NCBI GenBank assembly: GCA_934279105.1
Contig: CAKQWR010000050.1
Span: 1 to 11,931 of the forward strand
Reading direction: 5' to 3'
Origin: an uncultured Oribacterium sp.
GTDB lineage: Bacteria > Bacillota > Clostridia > Lachnospirales > Lachnospiraceae
Length of the DNA: 11,931 nt
The notes beneath the pieces are model-generated. The model had not been told where the DNA came from, searched no databases, and saw only the letters and a program-made list of their open reading frames with translations. Of the stretch, positions 1 to 6,444 are shown in pieces. The stretch's first letter is position 1. The number at the start of each line of letters is the position of its first letter. A program made the position numbers and the translations under genes.

Positions 1-2
1 GT

Positions 3-761
3 TCCTACATCATTTCGAAGAAGAGACACTATCCGAAGGGAGAGCCGTTCTCTCTGAAGAGATTGGGCCGCAGCCTTGCAACCTCCATCTGGGCACTGAT
101 GTGTATCCTGATCGTCGTTGTCGGTGTCGTAGCCGGTGTATTCACTGCAACAGAGTCTGCCGCAATTGCGGTTATCTACTCACTGCTTGTATCGATTTAT
201 GTATACAAGGGTATCACCTGGAAGCAGGCATGGGAGTGCCTTGACAGCTGTGTTGAGACTCTCGGTATCGTGTTGATTCTTATTTCGACCTCTTCCATCT
301 TCGGCTACTGCCTGACCAGACTGCATGTTCCGGATCTTGCAGCAAACCTGATCACCGGCGTTTCGAACAACCCGGTTGTCATCGCACTGCTCGTGAACCT
401 CATCCTTCTGGTACTTGGCTGTATCATGGATATGGCGCCGATCATCCTGATTTCAACGCCGATTCTTCTTCCGATCGTTATGTCGATTGGTATGGACCCG
501 GTTCAGTATGGTATCATTCTGGTTCTCAACTGTGGTATCGGTCTTCTGACACCACCGGTAGGTTCGGTTCTGTTCATCGGTGCAGCGATTGCGAAGCGTC
601 CGATGGAGAAGATCGTAGTTGCGATGCTTCCGTTCTATGTGATGATGATTGTTGCACTGATGCTGATCACCTTCATCCCGAACATTTCCCTTCTTATCCC
701 GAAGCTCTTCGGATATGTACAGCAGGGGACAGGTGTTCTTTCCATGATTGGCAAGCTGTAA
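3..761 (+). CDS. TRAP transporter large permease subunit DctM, C-terminal part (5' end outside window)
   Basis: The reading frame is open from the first bases of the window, so only the last ~252 residues are present; the TTG at 63 is internal, not a start. The family is the large membrane subunit of tripartite ATP-independent periplasmic (TRAP) transporters, which uses an ion gradient to import carboxylates or related acids delivered by a binding protein. The visible part has several long hydrophobic segments and a family-typical C-terminus: a segment rich in P, I and L (PIILISTPILLPIV) followed by GIILVLNCGIGLLTPPVG, a loop-type motif of DctM proteins, and a last helix ending ITFIPNISLLIPKLFG. 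It ends just before a strong terminator at 793-829, so it is the last gene of its operon; the small permease and a binding protein would be expected upstream. The substrate cannot be read from this fragment. Confidence 0.9.
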   Translation, partial: SYIISKKRHYPKGEPFSLKRLGRSLATSIWALMCILIVVVGVVAGVFTATESAAIAVIYSLLVSIYVYKGITWKQAWECLDSCVETLGIVLILISTSSIFGYCLTRLHVPDLAANLITGVSNNPVVIALLVNLILLVLGCIMDMAPIILISTPILLPIVMSIGMDPVQYGIILVLNCGIGLLTPPVGSVLFIGAAIAKRPMEKIVVAMLPFYVMMIVALMLITFIPNISLLIPKLFGYVQQGTGVLSMIGKL

Positions 762-792
762 GTAGCGTGTCATCATGTGAATTTATGCAATT

Positions 793-829
793 AAAAAGCA
801 CGGCGGTTGAATCCGCCGCGCTTTTTTTA
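793..829 (+). terminator. Rho-independent terminator after dctM
   Basis: The stem is AAAAAGC-A-CGGCGG paired with CCGCCG-C-GCTTTTT around the loop TTGAAT, with one A/C mismatch, followed by a T-run. It lies 31 bases after the dctM stop and separates that operon from the next gene. Confidence 0.9.
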
Positions 830-947
830 TAAGATAAAACACAGCAAGTGGCGAAGCGATGCCTGCTGGAGTCCATGTTGTGTGATCATTCAGGAGAGAC
901 ATCGAACGCCATACGGAAACTATAGAATATGTACGAGGTGCGTAAGG

Positions 948-1448
948 ATGCGTTTTCATTTTAAATATCGAAACGGTGTAAAAGAGTTCTGGGAACTTGC
1001 GATGATCTATCTGTACAGCTCACTGGCTGGGGTCGTCAATGTCGTCTTTACCTTTGCGATGGCGGTGCTGGCCGGTGCGAGTTACGGCAACCACTGGAAG
1101 GCACTCATGATCATTGCGGCAATCGGTACCATCTATTTCCCGATCATTCAGCCGATCATCATCTATGTTCGAAGCCGGAAAAATGCGGCGAAGATTCAAG
1201 ACGATACGGACCTCGGCTTCTCAGAGGAGCATATTTATATTACGGTAGGTGAACAGCACCAGACCCTTACATGGAGTGATATTTATGCAGTCCGCCGCTA
1301 TCTGAATCTTACGATTCTCTATACGGGCCGTGGCCATGGCCTGGTGCTTCCATCCTATGCTTTTAAGGATAAAGAAGAGAGAGATGAATTCTTTTCCTTT
1401 GCTGTAAACTGCACCGCGAAATCTCGCCCTGCGAAGAAGACAAAGTGA
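948..1448 (+). CDS. YcxB-like small membrane protein (hypothetical)
   Basis: 166 residues from the ATG at 948, which has GAGGTG at 935-940, 7 bases upstream. An in-frame TTG at 807 lies inside the preceding terminator loop and was not used. Two hydrophobic segments at about residues 18-45 and 52-74 are followed by a soluble C-terminal region (about 85-155) with the pattern FSEEHIYITVGEQHQTLTWSDIYAV and then YTGRGHGLVLPSYAF, ending in a charged E/R/D/F stretch. This order (two membrane helices, then a small beta-rich domain with a W-x-D-I and a later L-P motif) matches the YcxB-like C-terminal domain family, whose function is unknown. The stop overlaps the GTG start of the next gene (GTGA), so the two are translationally coupled. 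No clear sigma-A promoter is seen between 830 and 947; TATAGAAT at 921-928 is a possible -10 without a good -35. Confidence 0.7.
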   Translation: MRFHFKYRNGVKEFWELAMIYLYSSLAGVVNVVFTFAMAVLAGASYGNHWKALMIIAAIGTIYFPIIQPIIIYVRSRKNAAKIQDDTDLGFSEEHIYITVGEQHQTLTWSDIYAVRRYLNLTILYTGRGHGLVLPSYAFKDKEERDEFFSFAVNCTAKSRPAKKTK

Positions 1449-2509
1449 ATATGAAAAGACATGTTTTTTTATCAGCTGGCGTTCGAAGGACAGCACTGGC
1501 GTTGAGCCTGCTGGGCGTGACGCTGATGAGCGTACTCGCAGCCTGCGGGAAGAATACTTCTTCGGAAAATGAATCCTCACGTCAGACACCGGAATTTGTA
1601 CTGACTTATGCAGATAACCAGACGGGAGATTATCCGACGGTGCAGGCTGCACGTAGCTTCGCAAGACAGGTTCAGGAGCAGACCGATGGACGCATCGAAA
1701 TTCGAGTCTATCCGAATGCAGAGCTCGGAGATGAGGTGTCTGCCGTTCGACAGCTGACGTTCGGCGGCATCGATTTATGCCGTTCCTCTCTTTCGAGCCT
1801 GGCTGAATACAGTGCAGAATCCATCGTGCTCCAGATGCCGTATCTTTACAAAGATCGTGATCATATGTGGCGCGTGCTGGATGGTGAAATCGGCGATCAG
1901 GTGAAGGCGAGCTTTCAGAATACCGGTCTCGTTCCGCTTGCCTGGTTTGACGCCGGTGTCCGAAACTTCTACACCGTCGATAAAGTGATTGAGACGCTGG
2001 AAGATATGCAAGGACTGCGTATCCGTATCGTTCCGAATTCGCCACTGATGGAAGACCTGGTACAGCAGCTTGGCGCGACACCGGTTCCCATCGTGTATGA
2101 GGCCGTGAAGGATGCACTGCAAACGAGGGAAATTGATGGTGCGGAAAATAACTGGTCCTCCTATGAGGCGATGAGCCATTATGACATCGCTCCGCACTTT
2201 ACGCTGGATGAGCATACGCGTGTCCCGGAGCTTCTGCTTGCAAGCGGTGCGACCTGGGCACAACTCACGGAAGAGGATCGGGCGACGATCACACGTTGCG
2301 CAGAGCAGGCAGGCCTGTATGAGCGAGCACTCTGGACAGCACGTGAAGCGAGTGCACGCGGAAAGTGCCTGCGGGAGGGGACGATCGAAACCGTACTTTC
2401 CGAACGGGAAAAGAAGCGCTTCCGTGATGCAGTTTCTCCTCTTTACAAAAAGTATTGTGGGGATTATGCTGAACTCGTTGAAAAAATCAACGCAGTAAGA
2501 GATAAATAA
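1445..2509 (+). CDS. TRAP transporter solute-binding lipoprotein, DctP family
   Basis: 354 residues from GTG at 1445 (overlapping the upstream stop by 4 bases); ATG at 1451 is an equally possible start. The N-terminus has basic residues, a hydrophobic core and a lipobox LAAC ending at Cys34, so the mature protein should be a membrane-anchored extracellular lipoprotein. The DctP fold is shown by FVLTYADNQTGDYPTVQAARSF near 51-72, by GLRIRI at 190-195 with the arginine (R194) that in this family contacts the substrate carboxylate, by LGATPVPIVYEAVKDAL at about 209-225, and by DGAENN at 231-236. It captures an organic acid for a TRAP permease, substrate unknown. No permease genes sit next to it: the upstream dctM fragment is cut off by a terminator and the YcxB-like gene, and murC follows 15 bases downstream. 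It is therefore an orphan or paralogous binding protein that may serve the upstream transporter or act as a sensor. Confidence 0.85.
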   Translation: MNMKRHVFLSAGVRRTALALSLLGVTLMSVLAACGKNTSSENESSRQTPEFVLTYADNQTGDYPTVQAARSFARQVQEQTDGRIEIRVYPNAELGDEVSAVRQLTFGGIDLCRSSLSSLAEYSAESIVLQMPYLYKDRDHMWRVLDGEIGDQVKASFQNTGLVPLAWFDAGVRNFYTVDKVIETLEDMQGLRIRIVPNSPLMEDLVQQLGATPVPIVYEAVKDALQTREIDGAENNWSSYEAMSHYDIAPHFTLDEHTRVPELLLASGATWAQLTEEDRATITRCAEQAGLYERALWTAREASARGKCLREGTIETVLSEREKKRFRDAVSPLYKKYCGDYAELVEKINAVRDK

Positions 2510-2524
2510 GAAGGTAGAGAATAT

Positions 2525-3925
2525 ATGTATCAGATTCAGTTTGACAAGCCTGTACACGTTCACTTCATCGGTATCGGCGGTATTTCCATGAGCGGCCTCG
2601 CCGAGATCCTGCTTTCACGGAAGTTCCCGGTTTCCGGTTCCGACAGCCATGAGTCAGCATTGACCGACAAGCTGGCAGGACAGGGTGCTGTGATCCACTA
2701 TCCGCAGATGGCGGAGAACATCACGGACGATATCGATGTCGTCGTTTATACCGCCGCTATCCATCCGGATAATCCGGAATTCAGAGCCGCACAGGAGAAG
2801 AATCTCCCGATGCTGACCCGTGCCCAGCTCCTGGGCGAAATCATGCGGAACTATAAGGAGGCGATCAATGTCTCCGGCACGCATGGGAAGACGACCACGA
2901 CGTCGATGATTACGGAAATTCTTCTGGAGGCACATAAGGACCCGACGGTTTCGGTTGGCGGCATGATGAAGGACATCGGCGGCAATATCCGCGTCGGAGG
3001 ACAGGAAACCTTCGTTGTAGAGGCCTGTGAGTACACGAATTCCTTTCTTAGCTTCTTCCCGACCATCGAAGTCATCCTGAATGTCGAAGCAGATCACCTC
3101 GATTTCTTTAAGGACATCGATGATATCCGCCACAGTTTCAAGCTGTTTGCAGAGAAACTTCCGGCAGACGGACTTCTGGTCATCAATAAGGACATCAAGC
3201 ACAGCGAATACTTCACCTCAGAGCTGAAGTGTAAGGTGGTAACCTTCGGACATGAGAAGGACGCCGATTATACAGCGAACTTTATCAGCTATGATCGACT
3301 TGCACACCCGAGCTATACTCTTTTCTATAAGGGAGAGGAGCTTGCAAAGGTAGAACTCGGCGTGACGGGTGAGCACAATATTTATAATTCGCTCGCAGCC
3401 ATCGCAGTCGCACGTTCCCTCGATATCCCGATGGATGTGATTTTAAGTGGATTAAAGCGCTTCACCGGTACAGATCGTCGCTTCCAAAAGAAGGGCAGCG
3501 TAAACGGCTTCACCATCATCGATGACTATGCGCATCATCCACAGGAGATCGCAGCGACCATCGAAGCAGCGAAGAAGTATCCGCACCGGAAACTGTGGAT
3601 CGCTTTCCAGCCGCATACCTATAGCCGTACAGCGGCACTGCTGGATGATTTCGCAGGCGCACTCAGCCAGGCAGACGAAATCGTGCTGGCAGATATTTAT
3701 GCCGCACGTGAGAAAAATACGATCGGTATCAGCTCGGATGATCTTCGTAAGCATATGCTTGAGCAGAATACGAATGTATATTACATTCCGAAATTTGAAG
3801 ACATCGAGAAGTTCTTACTTCAGAATGTGAAAGAGGGCGATGTCCTCATCACGATGGGCGCCGGCGACATTTATAAGGTCGGCGATGACCTTCTGAAGCG
3901 GCCGGGTGCAGTCGTAGAAGAATAA
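2525..3925 (+). CDS. murC: UDP-N-acetylmuramate--L-alanine ligase
   Basis: 466 residues, the usual size for MurC. It catalyses ATP-dependent addition of L-alanine to UDP-N-acetylmuramic acid, the first peptide-adding step of cytoplasmic peptidoglycan precursor synthesis. The N-terminal UDP-binding Rossmann domain has HFIGIGGISMSGLAEILL (13-30). The central Mur ligase domain has the ATP P-loop GTHGKTTTT at 118-126, EACEY at 166-170 and NVEADHLD at 186-193. GEHNIYN is at 282-288. The C-terminal domain has TGTDRRF, DDYAHHP at 333-339 and QPHTYSRT at 362-369. Start at ATG 2525 with AAGGTAG at 2511-2517, 15 bases after the binding-protein gene, implying co-transcription. All motifs look intact. 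A terminator follows at 3936. Confidence 0.97.
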   Translation: MYQIQFDKPVHVHFIGIGGISMSGLAEILLSRKFPVSGSDSHESALTDKLAGQGAVIHYPQMAENITDDIDVVVYTAAIHPDNPEFRAAQEKNLPMLTRAQLLGEIMRNYKEAINVSGTHGKTTTTSMITEILLEAHKDPTVSVGGMMKDIGGNIRVGGQETFVVEACEYTNSFLSFFPTIEVILNVEADHLDFFKDIDDIRHSFKLFAEKLPADGLLVINKDIKHSEYFTSELKCKVVTFGHEKDADYTANFISYDRLAHPSYTLFYKGEELAKVELGVTGEHNIYNSLAAIAVARSLDIPMDVILSGLKRFTGTDRRFQKKGSVNGFTIIDDYAHHPQEIAATIEAAKKYPHRKLWIAFQPHTYSRTAALLDDFAGALSQADEIVLADIYAAREKNTIGISSDDLRKHMLEQNTNVYYIPKFEDIEKFLLQNVKEGDVLITMGAGDIYKVGDDLLKRPGAVVEE

Positions 3926-3935
3926 GACGATATAG

Positions 3936-3965
3936 AAGAGAAGGCAGACACCGCCTTCTCTTTTT
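3936..3965 (+). terminator. Rho-independent terminator after murC
   Basis: A 10-bp stem (3936-3945 with 3953-3962, AAGAGAAGGC against GCCTTCTCTT) with loop AGACACC runs into a T-run. It lies 10 bases after the murC stop and closes the 948-3925 operon. Confidence 0.9.
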
Positions 3966-3984
3966 GTATGGCATCCTTCAAACG

Positions 3985-4028
3985 GGGGCCCAGAGGACTG
4001 GCAATAGAAGCACAGTCCTCTGGGCCCC
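3985..4028. repeat. Perfect 16-bp GC-rich inverted repeat
   Basis: GGGGCCCAGAGGACTG at 3985-4000 is exactly complementary to CAGTCCTCTGGGCCCC at 4013-4028, with a 12-base spacer. No T-tract follows on the + strand; on the - strand the arms are followed by CGTTTGAAGG, also not a typical terminator tail. It sits 20 bases after the murC terminator, at the left edge of the DnaA-box-bearing intergenic region. Function unknown: it could be a protein-binding palindrome, a remnant of a mobile repeat, or a structural element. Confidence 0.85.
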
Positions 4029-4189
4029 GCCTGGACGCCAAGCTGAATATCCATGAGGGGAGGTGAAAAAGCACTACGAACCCTGGAGAAAAGCACCGAA
4101 TTATAGTAAACTTTTGATGTGGCTATCTCCTTCTGTGAGAAAAAAATAAGTTTTCATCAACAGAAAATAATGGAAATCCACCGCTATGT

Positions 4190-4198
4190 TGTGGACAA
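4190..4198 (-). promoter_or_regulatory. DnaA-box-like site
   Basis: TGTGGACAA, read on the - strand as TTGTCCACA, differs from the DnaA box consensus TTATCCACA at one position. It stands alone, about 130 bases from the main box array. Confidence 0.45.
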
Positions 4199-4206
4199 GT
4201 CGCGAT

Positions 4207-4223
4207 TGTATTTAAAAAATACA
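4207..4223. repeat. Short AT-rich palindrome
   Basis: TGTATTT at 4207-4213 and AAATACA at 4217-4223 form a perfect 7-bp inverted repeat with a 3-base centre, next to the isolated DnaA-box-like site. It may be an operator or simply AT-rich sequence. Confidence 0.4.
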
Positions 4224-4329
4224 TTTGGGACGCTCGCTTGACATCGATTTTACGTGCTTTTACACATTGCATTAAAATTGCGAACAATTTAGAATCGTAA
4301 TGTAAGCCTTGACTTTTGAGCTATGAACA

Positions 4330-4376
4330 TTATCCACCGTGATGTGGATAACTTAGGTGGATAAAGTTGTGGACTG
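4330..4376. promoter_or_regulatory. Regularly spaced array of DnaA-box-like sites
   Basis: TTATCCACC (4330-4338, +, 8 of 9 to consensus), TGTGGATAA (4343-4351, - strand, perfect TTATCCACA), GGTGGATAA (4356-4364, - strand, 8 of 9) and a degenerate TGTGGACTG (4368-4376, - strand, 6 of 9) begin at intervals of 13, 13 and 12 bases. DnaA is the replication initiator and also a transcription factor acting through such boxes. The array ends 6 bases before the -35 element of the promoter at 4383-4411 and lies upstream of two replication-initiation genes. It could be a DnaA-regulated promoter, part of an origin, or a DnaA-titrating locus. Confidence 0.7.
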
Positions 4377-4382
4377 GGTCGG

Positions 4383-4411
4383 TTGAAGAGGTTTCGGCCC
4401 TGTGTTAATAT
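4383..4411 (+). promoter_or_regulatory. Extended -10 sigma-A promoter for the leader RNA / dnaD operon
   Basis: TTGAAG (4383-4388), a 17-base spacer and TAATAT (4406-4411) preceded by TGT, an extended -10 element. The predicted start at about 4418 falls at the first bases of the closing stem of the RNA described next. It is the best promoter before the dnaD-like gene. Confidence 0.7.
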
Positions 4412-4417
4412 CATCTC

Positions 4418-4514
4418 ACCGAAGCAAACAGTGGTCCTGCCACCTGGGCATCACGGGGCTCCGCGCCCTTACGGGAGAGCTCCCCGCGTGATATTCCTTG
4501 CCTCGGATTTTTTT
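4418..4514 (+). ncRNA. Candidate structured small RNA or attenuator leader
   Basis: The predicted transcript begins at about 4418. A closing stem pairs CCGAAGCAA (4419-4427) with TTGCCTCGG (4498-4506), 8 of 9 pairs, and is followed at once by A plus seven T, so the closing stem doubles as a terminator stem. Inside are a hairpin GTGG/CCAC (4431-4434 with 4440-4443) and a longer helix ATCACG/CGTGAT (4450-4455 with 4487-4492), continued by GGG/CCC and CTC/GAG with small bulges to an apical CCC-TTAC-GGG hairpin. I do not recognise a known riboswitch, 6S, SRP or tmRNA signature; the SRP GGAAGGAAGCAGCC-type motif is absent. With the dnaD-like start only 48 bases further on and no second promoter seen, it may be an attenuating leader as well as, or instead of, a free small RNA. 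Confidence 0.5.
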
Positions 4515-4525
4515 AGCTGTGGACT

Positions 4526-4538
4526 TCCGTTTTACGGA
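4526..4538 (+). repeat. Small hairpin before the dnaD-like gene
   Basis: TCCGT-TTT-ACGGA is a perfect 5-bp hairpin between the T-tract of the leader RNA and the ribosome binding site AGGTAG (4551-4556). It is short and may be incidental. Confidence 0.35.
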
Positions 4539-4561
4539 TTTTATAGAGTTAGGTAGTTGAG

Positions 4562-5353
4562 ATGGGCACAAATATTGTTGATAACCTTGCGGTGTACGCA
4601 ACCTGTATTTCGAATGATTTTCTGGATAAATACCTGGGTACGGCCAATGGGGACTATATAAAAGTATATTTACTGATGCTTCGGCATAAGGGCGAGCAGT
4701 TTACCGTGATGGATGCTGCAGATGCGCTGAATCTGACCGAGGGAGATATCGAACGCGCGGTGCGCTACTGGGAGAAACAGGGCGTATTTAAGGCGGGTGC
4801 AGATGCGCTCGTGCGTGAGGAGCTTCACGAGGATGCAGAGAATGAGGTGCAGGCAGCATGTGAGACGGCGACATCGATTCCGAAGCAGGCGATGGATCAG
4901 GCGGAGGAGAAGCTGGAGAAGCTGTCCGGTACGGTGGATGATGTCCTCGAGGATGAGGAGTTCGCTGGTATTCTCTTCGTCGCGAAGCATGTACTTCCGA
5001 CCCTTCCGAGTATCCGTCAGGTGGAGACGCTTCAGTATATGTATAAGGAACTTCACATGCAGGCCGATGTGATCGAGTATCTTCTGGAGTACTGTGCCAG
5101 CATCAAAAAGACCACAAGCCGTTATATGCAGGCGGTGGCTATCAACTGGCATGAGCAGGGAATCGTAACGCTTGCACAGGCGCGGGAACTGATCAAGTCG
5201 TTTGAGGAGAAGAAGACGAAGAAGAGCACAGCGACCAGCTCCAGAAACAACAAGTTCTTGAATATCGAGAAGGCGGCAGTTGATTATGACAGCATCGCAC
5301 AGAAGCGTGTGCTGGACAGGATGAAGAATGGCACTCACGAATGCACAGTATAA
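4562..5353 (+). CDS. DnaD-domain replication initiation protein
   Basis: 263 residues from ATG 4562, with AGGTAG at 4551-4556. The N-terminal part (about 25-75) looks like a winged-helix domain (GDYIKVYLLMLRHKG, then DAADALNLTEGDIERAVRYW). An acidic linker follows (about 85-130), then the C-terminal DnaD/DnaB-type helical domain (about 130-205) with LPSIRQVETLQYMYKEL, EYLLEYCAS and YMQAVAINWHEQGI (188-201), corresponding to the Y...W DNA-binding motif of the family. In Bacillus, DnaD and DnaB act between DnaA and helicase loading, remodelling DNA at the origin or restart sites; this protein most likely has an equivalent role. The basic tail (EEKKTKKSTATSSRNNK) could bind DNA. It overlaps the next gene by 26 bases, and a helicase-loader-type ATPase as partner supports the assignment. 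It is too divergent to choose between the names dnaD and dnaB. Confidence 0.88.
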   Translation: MGTNIVDNLAVYATCISNDFLDKYLGTANGDYIKVYLLMLRHKGEQFTVMDAADALNLTEGDIERAVRYWEKQGVFKAGADALVREELHEDAENEVQAACETATSIPKQAMDQAEEKLEKLSGTVDDVLEDEEFAGILFVAKHVLPTLPSIRQVETLQYMYKELHMQADVIEYLLEYCASIKKTTSRYMQAVAINWHEQGIVTLAQARELIKSFEEKKTKKSTATSSRNNKFLNIEKAAVDYDSIAQKRVLDRMKNGTHECTV

Positions 5354-6302
5354 TCAGATCATGCACATCTATGATGTCCGACGAATGAAGGATGCAGCGC
5401 ATCTGGAAGCGCGGAAAAAGGATGCGTATCAGAAGCTTCCGGAGCTGAAGACTCTGGAGGCTTCTGTGCGCGCAGAGGCCGCACATACACTGCAACTGAT
5501 GCGGGAAGGGCGCAAGGAAGAGCTGCGTCATCTGAAAGAGAAAATTCGTGCGATCGGAGAAGAAAAGCGGAATCTGCTGGTGCAGCAGGGGCTTCCGGCA
5601 GACTATCTGGAGATGCAGTATACCTGCCCGGACTGTCAGGACACCGGCTTCATTCGTGGAGAGAAGTGTCACTGCTTTAAAGAAATGCAGATGCAGTTCA
5701 TCTACCAGCAGTCGCATCTCGAAAAAATCGTAAAGACACAGAACTTTGAGTATTTCGATCTTCGTCGTTTCGATAACAGCACACCGGTCGATGGTGCGGG
5801 TGGAAAAACAAATCGCCAGTACATGGCGGAGGTCCGGAATATGCTGTATCACTGGACACAGAATTTTGATGCACAGCACGGTAATGTGATTCTGATGGGA
5901 AATCCAGGTACCGGAAAGACCTTCCTCATCAACTGTGTAGCGAAGGCACTGATGGACAGCTATCATTCGGTGATCTATCTTACCAGTACCGATCTCTTCG
6001 AGAGCTTTTCGAGAGCGATACGGCGTCATGATGACGCCGAACAGGAAGAAACAGAAGATGCTATCATGAATTGTGATCTTCTGATCATCGATGACCTCGG
6101 TACAGAGATGAACAACAGCTATACGACCTCCCGTCTGTTTTATGTTCTGAATCAACGGATGGTTCTTCATAAGTCGGTGATGATTTCGACGAATCTGAAT
6201 TTCCGGGCGATGCAGGACCGGTATTCTGACCGTATCGTATCCCGTATTATGGCGGAGTATGAAATCATTCCGCTGTATGGCGCAGATCAGCGACTTCTCT
6301 GA
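5328..6302 (+). CDS. DnaC/DnaI-type helicase loader ATPase
   Basis: 324 residues from ATG 5328 with AGG at 5318-5320, inside the end of the dnaD-like gene. The N-terminal ~95 residues are charged and helical, like a helicase-binding region. A four-cysteine cluster, C100-x2-C103 and C114-x-C116 (YTCPDCQDTGF...KCHCF), is the zinc-binding site typical of clostridial DnaC/DnaI-like proteins. The AAA+ domain has Walker A GNPGTGKT (191-198), Walker B LLIIDD (251-256), sensor I ISTNL (286-290) and a candidate arginine finger in YSDRIVSRI (299-307). By family it would load the replicative helicase on ssDNA with the DnaD-type partner. IstB of insertion sequences is a related family, but there is no IstA or IS end here, and the N-terminal zinc cluster plus the DnaD neighbour favour the cellular loader. 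No terminator is obvious after it. Confidence 0.88.
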   Translation: MALTNAQYNQIMHIYDVRRMKDAAHLEARKKDAYQKLPELKTLEASVRAEAAHTLQLMREGRKEELRHLKEKIRAIGEEKRNLLVQQGLPADYLEMQYTCPDCQDTGFIRGEKCHCFKEMQMQFIYQQSHLEKIVKTQNFEYFDLRRFDNSTPVDGAGGKTNRQYMAEVRNMLYHWTQNFDAQHGNVILMGNPGTGKTFLINCVAKALMDSYHSVIYLTSTDLFESFSRAIRRHDDAEQEETEDAIMNCDLLIIDDLGTEMNNSYTTSRLFYVLNQRMVLHKSVMISTNLNFRAMQDRYSDRIVSRIMAEYEIIPLYGADQRLL

Positions 6303-6327
6303 TAAAGAGAAAATCGAGTGTAGATGT

Positions 6328-6358
6328 ATGTACAGTACGAGCGTAGGCGAATGTACAG
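6328..6358. repeat. Direct repeat ATGTACAG upstream of the prs promoter
   Basis: ATGTACAG occurs at 6328-6335 and again at 6351-6358, 23 bases apart start to start, just upstream of the prs promoter. It could be a regulator site, but two 8-mers are weak evidence. Confidence 0.3.
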
Positions 6359-6368
6359 GAAAAAGATG

Positions 6369-6398
6369 TTGACAGGCATGACTGTTTACATATATAAA
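6369..6398 (+). promoter_or_regulatory. Sigma-A promoter for prs
   Basis: A consensus -35 TTGACA (6369-6374) is followed by TATATAAA; the -10 is TATATA (6391-6396, 16-base spacer) or TATAAA (6393-6398, 18-base spacer). The ribosome binding site AAGGAGGAG at 6428-6436 lies 8 bases before the prs ATG. Confidence 0.75.
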
Positions 6399-6444
6399 GT
6401 AGGTTGACTTGAAAATGGAACGTTTCTAAGGAGGAGAGTAAGAA

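Larger units (their letters stand above)
4029..4329. other. Non-coding AT-rich stretch between murC and the DnaA-box array
   Basis: No convincing gene. From about 4096 the sequence becomes clearly richer in A and T than the coding DNA around it. It holds one DnaA-box-like site (4190-4198), a short AT palindrome (4207-4223), and a consensus -35 TTGACA at 4238-4243 whose 17-base-spaced -10 (TACACA, 4261-4266) is poor. TTGACT at 4309-4314 is another -35-like element without a clear -10. A 28-codon GTG frame at 4063-4149 has an SD-like GGGGAG directly abutting its start, which is poor spacing, so it was not called. Confidence 0.5.

Noticed and set aside
807..947. In-frame TTG extension of the YcxB-like protein
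   Set aside because: The TTG lies in the loop of the dctM terminator and has no ribosome binding site; ATG 948 has GAGGTG at proper spacing and gives a normal protein.
4063..4149. 28-codon GTG reading frame (MKKHYEPWRKAPNYSKLL...)
   Set aside because: The SD-like GGGGAG abuts the GTG with no spacing, codon use is unlike its neighbours, and it lies in an AT-rich regulatory stretch. Worth only a conservation check.
4029..4561. Firm call of oriC
   Set aside because: There are DnaA boxes and AT-rich DNA, but no dnaA, dnaN or rpmH nearby and GC skew cannot be read from this window; kept as a hypothesis only.
5193..6170. Long open frame on the minus strand across the dnaD-like and dnaC-like genes
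   Set aside because: It is antisense to two genes with clear motifs, lacks domains and a ribosome binding site, and has the composition of a shadow frame. The same applies to minus-strand frames at 1221-2117, 1775-2563 and 8515-9324.
5328..6302. IstB transposition helper protein
   Set aside because: The AAA+ core is related, but there is no IstA or terminal inverted repeat, and the N-terminal zinc cluster and DnaD neighbour point to a cellular helicase loader.
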